DNA of 64,000 bases from Musa acuminata AAA Group (lineage: Eukaryota; Streptophyta; Magnoliopsida; Zingiberales; Musaceae), in assembly GCF_036884655.1 (NCBI RefSeq), contig NC_088338.1, positions 2,232,001 through 2,296,000 on the forward strand, given 5' to 3'. Position numbers and translations under genes: made by a program. Below the pieces are notes generated by a model. It was not told where the DNA came from. It was given only the letters and a program-made list of their open reading frames with translations, and did not search any database. Below, one piece after another: positions 11,674-24,741 of this stretch; positions within the stretch are counted from its first letter, which is position 1; each line of letters begins with the position of its first letter.

Positions 11674-12497
11674 TCACATCACAGTGCATGCGTTCGGGTT
11701 CTCTTCGCTGAAGAGCGACGAGATCTTCTCCTCCGGCGCACTGGGGCTCGCCACCGCCTGCGCCACGTTCCGAACGAAGCCTGCTGGGGCCTTCTTGTCG
11801 TAGGCGCCGGCGACGTAAGGATACGCAACCAAGCTGTAGGGGACGTAAGGCCAAGCCTCCGCCCTCTTTCCGGTGCTCTTTATCTTCCTCACCACTTCCT
11901 TTGCCTCGATGTGGCCGGTGACCGTCACCCTGCTCTGCTTTCGGTTCACGTTCACGTTCGTCACACCTGACCACCAGTTTCGATGATGTATGTCAGTGCT
12001 CCTACCAGAAACAGCGATCCATATACATCCGATTGAATGGAGTTCACTCTCTTCTGTGCAAGCTTTTAGCATGATCTAAAGATGAGTGCAGGATCCAAGG
12101 ACAAATCTCCAACTGACGATCCAAGAAACGATAGGAAATCAAGTGAGGTGTGTCGATTGTACCTCTGATTGAGCTCACAGCGTGCTTTACTCTCCTTTCA
12201 CAGCCATCACAGTCCATCTTCACCTTCAGATCGACAGTCTGATGATTGACCCAACACAGGCCAAGAAAACAAAGAAGCTGATGGTGAGAACAAGTCGGAG
12301 TACACTGAACAAGTAGCGAAAGAGAAGAGCTTATTCTATCCTCTTCTTCTCCTGAGGCAGACTAGAATACAGAAAAGAACTGCTTGCTGCCATGGTACTG
12401 TGTTCTCCACCTGTAGCGGCTTCCTTTTCCTTATTTGCAATGCTCTCCTTGTCTCTGTGACACTGCAAAAATCCGAGAGGTGATCAAACGCACCCAT
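11674..12497 (-). CDS. HIPP: Heavy-metal-associated isoprenylated plant protein (HIPP), 3 exons
   Basis: Exons on the minus strand are 12411-12497, 12163-12238 and 11674-11966, all GT..AG with matching phases, giving 151 aa. The N-terminus MGAFDHLSDFC and the RKRKPLQTVDLKVKM lead-in are typical of HIPPs. The HMA metal-binding loop MDCDGCERRVKHAV carries both cysteines (C39, C42). After the HMA fold comes a Pro/Tyr-rich linker. The protein ends in CTVM, a CaaX box whose final Met suggests farnesylation at C148. HIPPs bind transition metals and sit at membranes or in the nucleus in stress and metal responses. A TATATATA box lies about 100 bases upstream of the ATG (12598-12605), and the leader contains a GA/TC repeat at about 12520-12548. 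The gene looks intact. Confidence 0.95.
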
Positions 12498-12597
12498 CGT
12501 CTCTTCCTCCTCCTCAGTCGCAGAGAGAGAGAGAGAGAGAGAGAGAGATGGGACAACAGCAATGTATTTATCTGAGAAGGTAGTGAGAATAATAGAC

Positions 12598-12605
12598 TAT
12601 ATATA
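12598..12605 (-). promoter_or_regulatory. TATA box of the HIPP gene
   Basis: CTATATATAG on the minus strand, about 100 bases before the HIPP start codon. This is a usual spacing for a plant core promoter with a short leader. Confidence 0.7.
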
Positions 12606-12619
12606 GGCCAATGCAAATG

Positions 12620-14440
12620 TTCCACTATAAGAACAAGGGTGTAAGGTTTCATTGAAAGCTAGTGTATATGTAATAAATATACATTCTATAAGGTAACATA
12701 TTGAAGCACTGTTAGTTTCACTATGATACTATGATTATATTAATCCCACATAAAATGTGAACTATCAATTATAAAATTGTTATATATCCCCAAATTATAT
12801 TTTCTTGGCTTACATTGTATACAAAAAATATATATATGTGTGTGCATTAGATGCTAACAACAGATCATTTTACTGTGCACACAGCACTTCATCAATTCTA
12901 GATGTTAAGCAGAACAAAATTGCTTCTGAAAACTAATTCCGAAGACTCATACCAACCTTATGAATAGATTAAGATTACATTCTGATAATTAAACGAATAT
13001 TAGGTTGATCTAAACAATAAATCTAATCTTCCTATGTGTTTGCATTTGCTCTTTTGGTTCTTTCTTTTTTGGCTTTCCATGCATTGTTTGTGGAGAATTA
13101 GTGTCTGGTGGCCATTGGCAGCTGTGGTTGCAAATTAGTGAATGATTGCACCAAATGAAAGAGGCTTGAATTCCTACACCACAGCTATAAATAGGCTTGA
13201 ATTCATACAACTGAAACAAGAGAAGGCCACACATTTTGCATGCACCTTGCAAGTTACTAGATTAGTCCCCCTCCTTTGCTCTTTATTCTTTTATTATTAT
13301 CGATGATGTTGACATAATACATTTTAATTTGGTTTAAACAAGGAAAAAAATAGATACCTATTTCAATAATTTATCATGTCGATATGGTATGATGGTATCT
13401 TTATATCGGGCGATACATCGACCTACATCATCCGGTACCAACTAAAAAATTGATATCCTATTATATAATCTGATACCGTAATATAGTAATCCAAATTTAA
13501 ATTTATTATAGAGAATATATTGTTCATTATATAAAATGTAGTAGTGCATTAATATTATCATAAAATGTAGTAATTTAAATCCACATTCACAAGTCAAACT
13601 AGGATAAGCTCAACACAGTCTGGGATGAACACATTAACTTGGGATCCACAGGTTGATTGCCAAACCAGTTGCCAAACCAGAGCTATGAAGATTATGATTC
13701 CACAAGTAGGTTACTGTTGTGAAACTTTGGTGATTAGACCTACAATCTCCCATTATTTTTCTCCTTGTCCTTTCTTCTCTCTTCAATATTAAAATATTTT
13801 TTTATCTACCATCAAAGATATCTGAATTTTCTTATGGATATTTAAGTCATTTATCATAAAATATATTCATTATTATCTCAATAATATTATCATATGTTTT
13901 ATTTTTTTTATCATAATATTTAATTATATGTTAATTTTAGAAAACTTTATTAATCTTACAGTCCAACTGATTGATCCACTTGTTCCACCAATATCCAACT
14001 TAATCAAGTCGATGTTCAATCCATATCTCATAACCATATTCTTTATACATATATATAAAGTTAATTCTAAGTATGAAATTTCTACATCTACAAATTCACT
14101 GTATAATACACAACTATGTGAAAACAACATTAAGAACCTACCTAATATGATTAAAAGATGATGCTTCAATTATGCATGTAATTCTGCTACTAATATCAAA
14201 ATTTTAACTCAAATGCCTCAAATATGCAAAAATGGATGATTGCTTGTACATCCTTCTCTCTGACTTATGAACAGCATGACTACAGCTCAGGCAACTGAAC
14301 AAGTATTGATGAAGACTCAAATTGAATCAAGTAGCAGGCAGGGTACTTTTCACATCAAATGAGGCATTAAACTAACCCAATAATTGCACTTGCAGATGCC
14401 AGTTATAACTCTCTGTGTGGTCCTCTGGCTACTAATTAGG
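12620..14440. other. Intergenic DNA, one dispersed-repeat fragment
   Basis: No gene seen. At about 13375-13490 there is a fragment rich in GATAC/GGTAC words (CGATACATCGACC..CCGGTACC). It resembles the dispersed GGTAC family seen at about 22730-22890, 34146-35840 and 44290-44380. Confidence 0.5.
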
Positions 14441-14979
14441 CTACAAAACCTGGTTGGCTGTCAGGCATTTGGCTGCTGCAGCTTCCACAACATCAGAAAA
14501 CAGCTTTGAGAAGAAAGCTCACCCTGCACAAGAAGAAAGGTTCAGCTGGGTTGGTGACTCATGCAAGTTTCCTTGTGTTAATTGTCCCTTCAAAGGATGA
14601 GTTCAGAAGACACGAAAAGATCATTTGAATATGATTAGCAAGCAATTGATTTTTTGACATCCAGCTGCCCTTTAAGCATTAGGTAGTTGATGTGGACATC
14701 ATGGATCACAGCTGCTGCATTGAACAGGAAATGCATATCCAGAGTAACATGTCAAAAACATGCACCACAGAAAAATGAAGTCAGACCAGATACAATGATT
14801 GTTTATGTGAATTCATTCACAAGCCCCTGATGGAAACATGTTACTAATATTAAGCCTACCTCTTGGAGAAGGATACCGTTGGCCTTCTCCACGGATCAAG
14901 TCATTCAACATAAAGGTCAGTACCAAAGAAGGAATGAGGTGTTCTGCTTTACCTCTCATTCCAGAACTCCTAATATATT
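14441..14979 (-). CDS. Two spliced exons of an unidentified protein (gene 3' end or fragment)
   Basis: I do not recognise the family. Exon A, 14860-14979 (acceptor AG before it, donor GTAGGC after it), reads YIRSSGMRGKAEHL, IPSLVLTFMLNDLIRG and EGQRYPSPR. Exon B, 14441-14517 (acceptor TGAG), continues in phase with AFFSKLFSDVVEAAAAKCL and TANQVL, then TAG. Exon A ends one base into a codon and exon B starts with the other two, so the join is open and gives 65 residues. The amphipathic, helix-like character and correct splice phase argue for a real coding origin. Upstream exons were not found; the TIR element at 15212-16117 lies on that side. It may be the last two exons of a longer minus-strand gene starting near the GC-rich region at 19.2 kb, or a stranded fragment. 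Confidence 0.45.
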
Positions 14980-15203
14980 CTTGCTAGATGAAAATGTTAC
15001 AAGAATAACCTAAATGGGCGGCTTCCAGCTTTGTTTACATGCATTTCGAGAGTCATATTTCAAAGGTCAGAGATTAGCACCATAGAGAAATCTCACTGTC
15101 AAACATTGTTCAAAACTTTAATCACTTTTTTTTTACCAAGCTACATGCCATTTATTTCTCCACCAGGAACATAATCTTAGGCAAGAGTTTATTTTTCTTT
15201 TGT

Positions 15204-16125
15204 TTTGAATGAGGGCTAATTACATATTAACCTTTGTAGTTAGACATCTTTAACGTCCCGGTCCTTAGACTTAGAAAATTTACATTGAAATCTTTATAAT
15301 TATAAAAGTGAAACATCTAACTCCATTTATCCTAACGCTATCGGTTTTACTAACAGAAGCACAAAAACAATGGGCAAAAAGATAATTTTAACGTCCCAAT
15401 TACAATTCGATGGAGACGAACGACGATGTCGTTGGGGGTCGTGGGTGGCTGTTATGGATAAGGAGGGAGAGCGGTGGCGAAAGGTGAGGTAAAAGGAGAG
15501 GAGGAAGAGGACGACATAGGTGTCAACGTTCTGCATCTACGACGGCGTCACTGTACATATACATCAGCACTAATGCAGATGTCAAGTGGCCCTTTCGTCG
15601 CTCTGCATCTGCATCAGCGCCACTTAGCATTTGTGTCGATGCTGACGCAGATACAGAGCGGCGGAAGGGCTACTTGGCATCTGCATCAATGCCACTCTGC
15701 ATCTACGTCGGGGTCGATGCAGATGCTAAGTGGCCCTTTCACTGCTTTGCATCTGCATTAGCGCCGACGCAGTTGTCGAGCGACGCCGATATAGATCCAA
15801 AGTGTCGACATCTGCGTTGTCCTTTTCCTCCTCTCCCTTTGTCTCGCCTCTCGCCATCGCTCTCTCTCCTCATCTACAACGGTCACCCACAGCCCCAACG
15901 ACGTCGTCGTCCACAACCATCGAAAACGTAATTGAGACGTTGAAATTATCTTTTTACCCATCTTTTCATACTTCCGTCGAATAAAACCGATGGCGTTAGG
16001 ATAAGTGGAGTTAGATGTTTCACTTTCATAACTATATAGATTCCAATGTAAATTTTTTAATCTAGAGATCGAAATACTAAAAAGGTCTAACTACATGAAG
16101 TAATCTATAATTAGCCCTTTGAATG
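15204..16125. mobile_element. 906-bp non-autonomous TIR (foldback/MITE-like) element with 8-bp TSD
   Basis: The element body is 15212-16117, flanked by the direct repeat TTTGAATG (15204-15211 and 16118-16125). The ends are AGGGCTAATTA and TAATTAGCCC. The inverted arms run about 280 bp with visible matches throughout (TTACATTG, GTGAAACATCTAACTCCA, CCTAACG..ATCGGTTTTA, AAAAAGATAATTT). The middle is GC-rich and made of degenerate CATCTGCATC/GCAGATGC words that leave open frames on both strands. No transposase is encoded. Long arms suggest a Mutator-like parent; the 8-bp duplication also allows hAT. A related but larger inverted repeat is at 52.6-58.5 kb. Confidence 0.85.
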
Positions 16126-19100
16126 CAGATCATAAGTAAGAGAAAACACAGACAAACTGATGCTTAGGTAAAATTTTCAAAATAGATGAGCCCTTATGCT
16201 AGAAAGTCACTTGGACATACCGAATAGATGAAAAAAATGATGGCCTCAAATTGTTATCTTACTAATATATATGTTCAAACTTTTGAAGTGCCGAAAAGAT
16301 GTCAAGATCACACAACAAAAGACTTGTTTCTTTTTCTTCTACGGATATCAGCAACAAATTGGTACATTGGTGCATCTTAAAAAGAGAACTTAACACATCA
16401 AGTCCTCATGCAATCAAAAGCAGAACACAACCAGTGAAAAAGAACAGTATCTGAAACTCGAAGAGATGGAAGAGGCAGTAGTTCATGCAGAAGAAACTTT
16501 GTGCAGTTAAAAAGAATACAGAAGGAAAAAAGATAATTGATCATGTATGAAGCCAGCTCAATCCTTGCTACATCTCAATCAAGGATGTGCAAAAGAAAAT
16601 TAAAAATTAACAATTAAAAAGTTAAGAGAGCTCAACACTGGACAAGGTCCCAGGACTCCTAGTCATGGGCTGTCAGGGAAGATCTGCCCACAATCTAGTT
16701 TTCAAGATTATTTGGACCAAACAAAAAATCCAGTTATCGAATTGAAAAAGAAAAACAATAGAGATAAAGGCATGGATATTCATGCAAAATTTTGGAAGAA
16801 CCCCTAAGGTAGCTTCAGCTTCTGACCATGCGAGCCATTCCAATATTCACGAGCAATAATTGCCTTCTTTCAGGAAATGGTTCAGAAAGTTACGGATTCA
16901 AATGTGAAGTGTACAAGCACAGAGCACCTAAATCCAAGAATGTTCAGTGCATGAAACCAGTAATGACACCCAGTAAAAAATTATCACATTTCCACCTTGC
17001 TTCATATCAGAATAACTAGAAATAATGCACACCCAGTAAAAAAATTATCTCATTTCCACCATGCTTCATTTCAGAATAACTAGAAACCCCTTGGGTTAAT
17101 GATTTAATCACAAGACCACTCAGGTGACCATTGATAACAACCACTTGAAATTTCACTTGAGTTAACCATTCAAATTCACCCTGTCATGAAATAGCAATCA
17201 TTTCATGAGAAGTCCACCCGCAATCACTTGAAAAGTTCTAATTATCTCTAAAACACTTAACTAAATTGCTCAGCGAAAAAATAATAATAATAATAAAAGA
17301 TGAAAGGAGAACAAGAACTTAGGATTGATTGAAGATTCTCTGCAAAGAGGAAAATCAATGTCGGTCGAATATTTTGTAGAATAGGGTAGATTATATGCCA
17401 ATCAAATTTAAAAGTGCATCTTCCCAAGAAAATAGGATGATTGATTAGTCTTGACTAAAGGGATATAACTCTTATCATTTATTTTTCTTATTTCTTTCTT
17501 CCTACACCTGAGGATTCTATAAAAAAGGTGAAAAAAAGGTAATCAGATATATTGTAGAACAAAATGAAAAGCTCGCTTTCCCTAAAATTTGTGTAAATAG
17601 TGTGAATCCATATTCTTCCACCAAGGTGAAATCAGAGGACATCTAGTTAATCTAAAATATTCTCTCTTATTCTACTCTCTTCCTACCATCCTATCTAAAC
17701 TACTTGGTGCATAACCCTTAAAGCCCCAGAGGTCATAAAACATGTCAGTACTATCCCTATCTTTACACAATCAACCAATGCCCAACTATCTAGGATCTAG
17801 TGTCACCAGAACAACCTCAACAATCAACTGAGCTAATAGAAAAGAACATCAGTGTCTCTCTCTCCCAAGTATGGTATTTGTATAATTGCTCTACATGTGT
17901 TTTCCTTTGCTAAAATTACAATTTTGTAAATTGAGTGTGCTTTCATAAAATCCACTTGTTTGTTTCATTATTTTTCTTTGTCTACGGGTCCAGTACACAA
18001 AATGGCATTCCTTGTTTGTATATACATATGCAACCTTGTACCCATTAAATATTCCATGGATGCTTTGGGATATTTTTATTTAAATCATTGTAGGCAAAGT
18101 TATGTGATGGTCCACAAAGGCACTAAAACGCTTCCTCTTAACCAAAAATGGAGACGATCCATAAAAGCTGCCTTAACTTGTATTCAGAGAAGAGAACAGC
18201 GAAAGGAGACTTTTAGTTTTACATCATAATTTTTCCAATGTGAAAATAGAAAAAAGAAAACTCTTAATCAGATTGATACAAGCCTTCTTTTAGAGTTTAT
18301 TTGTCCTTCTTCAGTTCTTCTAACCAAGTCCTCTAAGAAAGTTCAATTCTGCATAATGTTTTCTGGTCGACAAAACTATTCAATAAGATACCAGTTCTGG
18401 CTTAACATAATCAAAGAATTGATCTTAATTCGTACATTGAATCTTTGAAACAGCCTCCACAAGTATCTTCTTCGAATAATATATTTCCTTCAACCTTATT
18501 CCTTAGTATTTAGTTGAAACCAAAATTTAGTGGTATGCTCCAAGAAAACATGTTGTGCATACTATATATATGCATGTTGCCCCTCTTACTTACATATACC
18601 TTATCCCACCGTTTCCCTAGTCCCTAACGGCATTTCCATCTGGTGACACTGTCATGAAAGCGTTCATAGCAGATTCAAGATGAATCCTACACCCATGGTT
18701 TGAACTGGGTATCAAGAAAACTATCTTACGTCGATACCTTTCGAAGTTTAGCAAAATTGCACTTTTTTCCTCATTGAACTAATCATCTGAAAATTCCGTT
18801 AGTTGCATATCTGCATTTCAAGCATCGTGAGAAAGAACAGAAGCCACAGATCTCTTATGCACTTATAATTCATTAACATTCATGAAATTTTAAGGAAACT
18901 TCCAAAGAAACACAAAGATCTAAAAGAAACCCATACAAAACAGGATCCATCTTACTCGGGAAAAAGCACCGAGTTTTCACACTATCGAAACGATCGGCAC
19001 AACATAACTGAGAGACGAATTCAATGCACAAATACCACGAAAAGAAACAACTAACACAACAATCGTGGACATCTATTAAATGCGACGCCCACCCGGAAAC

Positions 19101-19549
19101 CAGAAGCGAATAATTCGAAAGCACCATCAAGAGATGTTCGCAAGAGCAGATTCCAAGGGTTTCAAACAACACAACTCAAACTGAAGGAGCAGCTAAACCG
19201 TGCGTCGCGCCATCGGTCCGGCTATGGAGCGGTCGGAGGCTCGCCGCCGTTGTTCGCGATCCCCGCCCCCGCGATACCTACTACGCTCACAACTCTTCGC
19301 GAAGCCAAAAACGACGCCGAGAGATGTTTTAACGGATTTCGGATTTCGGATCCGGATCTGGATCATTCAGATATTGGAATCCGCCTTCTTCATCAAAGAG
19401 GACTTACGTACTGCGGTCGCATCCATATGCGTTCGACATCGTCGAACAAAAGAAAGATGCTAAATCGAATGGCTCAAATCAACGAGAGGAGTAAATGGAC
19501 GGTGGATTCGAGATATCCCATACTGATATGTATGTGCATCAAAGGATAG
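16126..19549. other. Intergenic DNA with a short tandem duplication and a GC-rich end
   Basis: No gene could be supported. A 63-bp unit is duplicated at 16967-17029 and 17030-17092 (CACCCAGTAAAAAA...). DNA becomes GC-rich at about 19080-19320, next to the probable first exon of the FRS gene. This could be a divergent promoter, but I found no convincing minus-strand start. Confidence 0.45.
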
Positions 19550-19714
19550 GGTTTCGATCGACCTCGTTACCCTCACGCATAGTTCTATACGGACTCTCGC
19601 TTAGGAGTTCGCTCCGCCCTCCCCTTCTCCGGCGCTGGGAACCCTAAATTGATCCGCCGGCGATCGGCCCCTCAAGTTTCCGGTGTTCAATCTGTTCTCC
19701 GTTCGACGCTTTAG
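19550..19714 (+). promoter_or_regulatory. Probable 5' non-coding exon of the FRS gene
   Basis: A GC- and pyrimidine-rich block (CTCGCTTAGG..CTCCGCCCTCCCC..CCGGCGATCGG) ends at CGCTTTAG followed by GTGATTTG, a good donor at 19715. The next downstream acceptor that fits a gene is TTTTCCTTCCAG at 24728-24739, three bases before the FRS start codon. A non-coding first exon followed by a 5-kb 5'-UTR intron is inferred; transcript data are needed. Confidence 0.4.
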
Positions 19715-22700
19715 GTGATTTGATGTTTTTCCCCTATTTTTTTTATTTTCTCAATTTTAGGGATGCTCGTAATCGCCAGGATGGTTGTCTCGTTGGATTA
19801 TATTGTCAAAGAAGCTATCTTTTTCTTCTCCAATACCTAAACTGTTAGGTCTGGATTCATAATCCTTACTTACCCAATTTTTGGTTCGTTTCTCTGATTG
19901 CTTGGAACTTGATCGAACTTTTCCCTGCATTTATTAGAATATGAGAATTTCAATTCGCCTATATTGTGTCTTGTATGGCCAACAAACAGATTATGCTAGA
20001 CAGTAGTATCAGACCTGATTTTGCTTGGTCGTAAGACCCCCTTTTTATCTTTTTACGGTTTGCTGACACAAGTTTCTGAATTCTCGAACTCCCTAACCGA
20101 GGAGGATCAGTTATAGTTGGCTTCCATAAAACTGTGATATTGGTCTTTGATGTTTATCATTACATTGTCAAGTGTTTAGTTTCATCTGCTCAGTAATTAG
20201 CTTAGCTGTCAGGAGTACTGCATTATGTTACTCCTTGTGATTGTTTCTCAGAAGTTACTTTTTTCCCTCATATGTAGTCTTCTTGAAGTTTAGGATCCTT
20301 AGCCATTAACTTCTGCAAACAGCTTCAGTGGCTTAGTATTACCTCTTTTTGTGCTAGGAACTAACTAACAATTTCTTGGCTTCTTATTTATGTATGTATC
20401 ACATTTTGATCTCGACAAAGAATAAAATTAGTTATTAGATTTTCTGCTGGAAGATTTGATCTTGCTTTTTGTTAATACCCTAGTGAATCCCCTAAGTCTC
20501 TGAACCTTTTTAAGGTGACAATGGTCATGACAGGTCTATAAGTGGTTTTAATTTATCTTGGCATTTGTCGGGTATTCTCAGCAATGAATATTTATCAAGC
20601 TCTTTATTTTGTAAGCGACAGTCATGCATATTTTGGTTAGTTGATTGTTCTACTCATGGGTTGCCTATATCGAGTGATCACTTGCTACAATATCTGGTTT
20701 TGTAATCAAGAGAGTTGCTTATACATGTATGTTGCATATATTGGTAGTAATTACACAGCTGGGATTTTATCGGGACATGTTCAGTGAATTTGGTTAGGTG
20801 ACTAATAGTTTTGTGTGAAACACTTTGACAGGTTCAACACTAATGGTTAATTTTCTAGGATTTTGGTTTTGGGCTTGGTAAACAACTAACAAAAACTATA
20901 AATTAGAAAAAAAAAAAAAAAAAAAAAAAAAGCAGATCACAAATGGCAAAAGCAAGAAAACTAGAAAGTGTACACTGAAAACTAACATATCACAACTAGT
21001 TAGGATCTCAAGAATTAGTATTACAAGGGTCTTCTGAAAGGATTTTATAGCGACCTGCCAACATGATCATTGTGCAGCATGTTTGCTTGCAATATTGACA
21101 TAAGTTGCATGGAACATTTCCTTTAATATGTGCAAAATTGATGCTATCATGTGTAGCATATATTAAAGGATCTGTCACACGTGAACTCCTTTAACTTACC
21201 CCATGACTGAGGTAACACTATATCCAGACACTTATAGCTTTATCATTTAGAAAAGTAATGAAATGTATGTATCTCCAAGAGCTCATCTCACTTTCATGAA
21301 CACAAAAGATTCGACAAAGCAAACACAGGAAAGAATGTTTTAGGAGGAAAATCAAAATTTGATACTTCAAACCTCTCTCTCTCTCTCTCTCTTCACTAAA
21401 ACAGAACATCAAGAACGTAAAGTGAGCTGAGTAAAATTTATGAATTTCTTTGATCTTGGGGAGAAAATTTAATCAGGAAGGAAATAACTTCCAAGATACG
21501 TGAGACACTATGGGGAGTGAGGCAGCTTTTTGGCTAGCTCAATGGTGCACTTAATTCTTTATAGATTGGTTTCTCTATGAACTAGACAAAATCTGTTGGT
21601 TTTAGAAGAAATGACCAAAACTGTGTTATTGATCAAAATTCCTACAAATTGCATAGAAACTCTTGATATTGTATTCATGTCAACCTGCACTGAAAACGGA
21701 TTTTAGTTGCTTCAACTTTCATTTTACAAATGAAACTGCAATCCATGTTTTGGATTATTCTAGAAAAGGAGTGAACAAACAAATTTGTTAATATTTTAAG
21801 CAACTTTGGCCATGCATACATAAAGTTACATCTGTCCTAAAATCAGAGGAAGGAGAAAGATTGTGACAAATAGCTAACAGCTGGCATAAAGCTTTGCTAC
21901 AACAATGATAAAAGAGATCTCTGTGAAATAAACATTGTGATTGAGTCATTTCTGGGATGCAGTACATCATCACATGTACAGCACCTGAATTCTTCAAAGA
22001 GAATAATGGAGTGGGCTTAGATGCCCCTGAAAGTGACAATTTGTATTGGCATTGACACAGTCATAAATGAGCAAGGGTTCTAGCCTTATTTTGGAGAAAT
22101 GAGATTAAAGAATTTTGTCCAACAACATAAGTTTAGACTAAGGAATTTAAATGTAGGAGTTCCCCTCGAAGTATTGTAGTTAATAGCATTATAATGGAAG
22201 GATACCTTTTCGTCCTTTGCTTAAAGAAAATAATGCTGGTAGATGCATATTCTAGATGTATGGAAGGATATTTTATGTACTTTGCCTAAAAGATATAATA
22301 TCGGCAGGTGCATGTTTCTATATCTATGGAAATTGACAGATGTGATCTCTTTTATAAAAAGATATCAGAATGAGCCACCATTGTTGTAATAAGGGCTAAG
22401 AAAATATGTAGAGGTTAAGAGAATCTGTACTGGAATAGCTTCTGATATTTGTTCTTGGAAAAATATATTTATTGTTGTAAGTGCTTATACTTCTCAAATA
22501 GGATTATCTTTTATCAACTGGAAATTCTGTAGAGGTTTGGATGAGATAATCAAACCAACCAATGAAAGTCTTTCAACAGAAGCAGATTTAAGTGGCAATA
22601 TGGATTCTAGAGAATATGAGAGGGTACATGGTACATATACAGAGAACAAAATACAGATGTAATTTTAGATTTTTGTCATATTCAATGCATGAAATGAAAT

Positions 22701-24739
22701 AAATGTCTAAATCAAGGATTTAAATTTTGGTCGGGTACTAGTTTTGGTACTTCATCGTACTGGTACATTACCGGTATATTGTTGTACACCAACTTGTAGT
22801 GTCTGGTGTCACAAAAAGGAATAATAAGATGATGATATTAACCAGTACCGGAATGTATGGTCCAGTACCAGTCCTCGGGCTGGGAATGATATTTATTTGA
22901 TTCCATGGTCCAAATACATACAGGAGCAAAACAAGTTGTCAACACAAAAATATTTTCTCATTTGGAGAGTATATAGAGTTTAATGCAAAAGTTTGTCATT
23001 TCAGCCAGAAAATGCTTCACTGCATATATTAATTGTTTTGTTATATAAGAAAGTGAAATTAAAAAATAAATTTTAATCATATAAATGAATAGGGAATTCA
23101 ATAAATTAAATATTTAATTTAATTTAGAAATAGAATGGCAATGGAAGGAATGTGGAATTTGGGTGAAAGTTACCAATTGCAATGGAAGTATTACAGTAAA
23201 AGGAAATAAATCTCTTGGAATCTAGTGATTGCGGTGTATCTTCAAGGAAGTAGAGTTAAATTTGCTGTGTTTCATAGAAATACAAGAATGGCGAGAAGTT
23301 TCAGACTTTCAGTAGTATCCTAAGATGGGGAGAAAGAGATGCATAAAGTTACTAAAAAGGTTTAAAAAAAAAGGACTTGGAGTCGGGAAACATGGAGTTG
23401 CCATGTTTAGAAAAATTCTTGAAAATCTTGTGACTAATCAGGATTTGGAGTTATAATGTCATGAAAGAAAATTGTAGGTTTATGAAAAATATGGTAAACA
23501 ATGAAAAAGTACCTCAATATAGACTTGAATAGGTAAAGGTGTAGAAGATGATGTCCTCTTTTTGAAATGTCGAACAGCTTAGGAGATTAAGTTTATTTGA
23601 CAAGTTCAGAAACAAGAAAAAAGATGCATGATGAGTGGATGAAAACTATTTTGATAATGAACTGCAATGGTGTGACTTTGGGATGAGTGCTTATGCAAAG
23701 AAAACGCTATAAAATATATACTTAGAAAGTTAATTAGCTCTGAACCAAGAAGGTTTGGTAGGGTGATTTCTCTACTAACTAAGATGAAAAGCATGAAGAA
23801 AAGGCAAAATACTTGCATATTATTCCTGGTAAGGAACTTAATACTGAGACAGTGATGTGATAAAAAAATGCATATAATGGAGCAATTACTAGTACAAGAA
23901 CAATAAGTTCCCTATCACTCCCAGATTACACATAGGGTCAATCTTGAATCTTGACCTGTTTGCACTGGCATATTCAAGTCGACATCACAGGGAACATATC
24001 GTTTGCTAATATTGCTTCAATTGTATCAGTTGGATAAACTCTAAATTGGAGTTATGGAGAGATAGCATTGGAAGCTAGGGGTGTTGCGAGTATAACTAAA
24101 TAGAACATACAAAGTGCAAATTGAAAAGAAAAGGATAAAGGTATAGCTGAAGTAACGGTCACAAAAGTTCAATAATTATAAACCCTTGAGAAAGATAATA
24201 GTAACAGGCCTAAATTTGGATGATTTAACCAAAGAGGTTTTTGAAGCATTATGTGAACGTGGAGTACTATCTACACTAGAAGGACAAAAATTGTGAGAAA
24301 CTTATAAGGCTTTTTGAGCTATGTAGGTTGAGTATCTGATTATTACAAGGAATCTAAAAATTTAATATAGAAGTGATCTTGATATTTAGATGGATATATA
24401 TTTTCCTTTTTCTTTCTCATAGATAGATCTATGTTGTTGCCAATGATAGTAGCATAAGTAGTGATCACATTCATGAATATTTATTTGTTTAGTGACAAGT
24501 AGTTACATATATGATTCTTGTATCATGCTGAGCTTACGGGTTAACATTGATGTTACACATTATGAGACATTCTTGAAGTGCTTCAAATATTTACCATCAA
24601 GTGTCAGGCACATTATGTAATCTCAAGTTCTGAATGATATATGGTACTAGCTTACTCATCAAAACATTGATTATCTCTTATCCTTTTAGTGGTTTAACTA
24701 TGACATTTCTTTTACACCAATTCGCTGTTTTCCTTCCAG
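19715..24739 (+). other. Inferred first intron of the FRS gene, or intergenic DNA
   Basis: No coding exon seen. It contains a poly-A run at about 20908-20931, a (TC)n microsatellite at about 21372-21392 and a GGTAC-rich dispersed-repeat fragment at about 22728-22890 (GGTACTTCATCG, CCGGTATATTG, CAGTACCGG). Confidence 0.45.
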
Positions 24740-24741
24740 AA

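Noticed and set aside
15474..15984. Several overlapping frames that look like small proteins with repeated Cys/Ile/Ala/Asp
   Set aside because: They lie inside the 15.2-kb TIR element and come from CATCTGCATC-type repeats read in different frames.
18600..18740. Minus-strand frame reading RYRRKIVFLIPSSNHG...VSPDGNAVRD
   Set aside because: Protein-like by eye, but no splice partner or family could be found; kept only as a possible upstream piece of the unidentified gene at 14.4 kb.
24634..24741. A longer FRS N-terminus starting at 24634
   Set aside because: The added peptide is not FRS-like and includes a strong splice acceptor immediately before the 24742 ATG, so this stretch is judged intronic.
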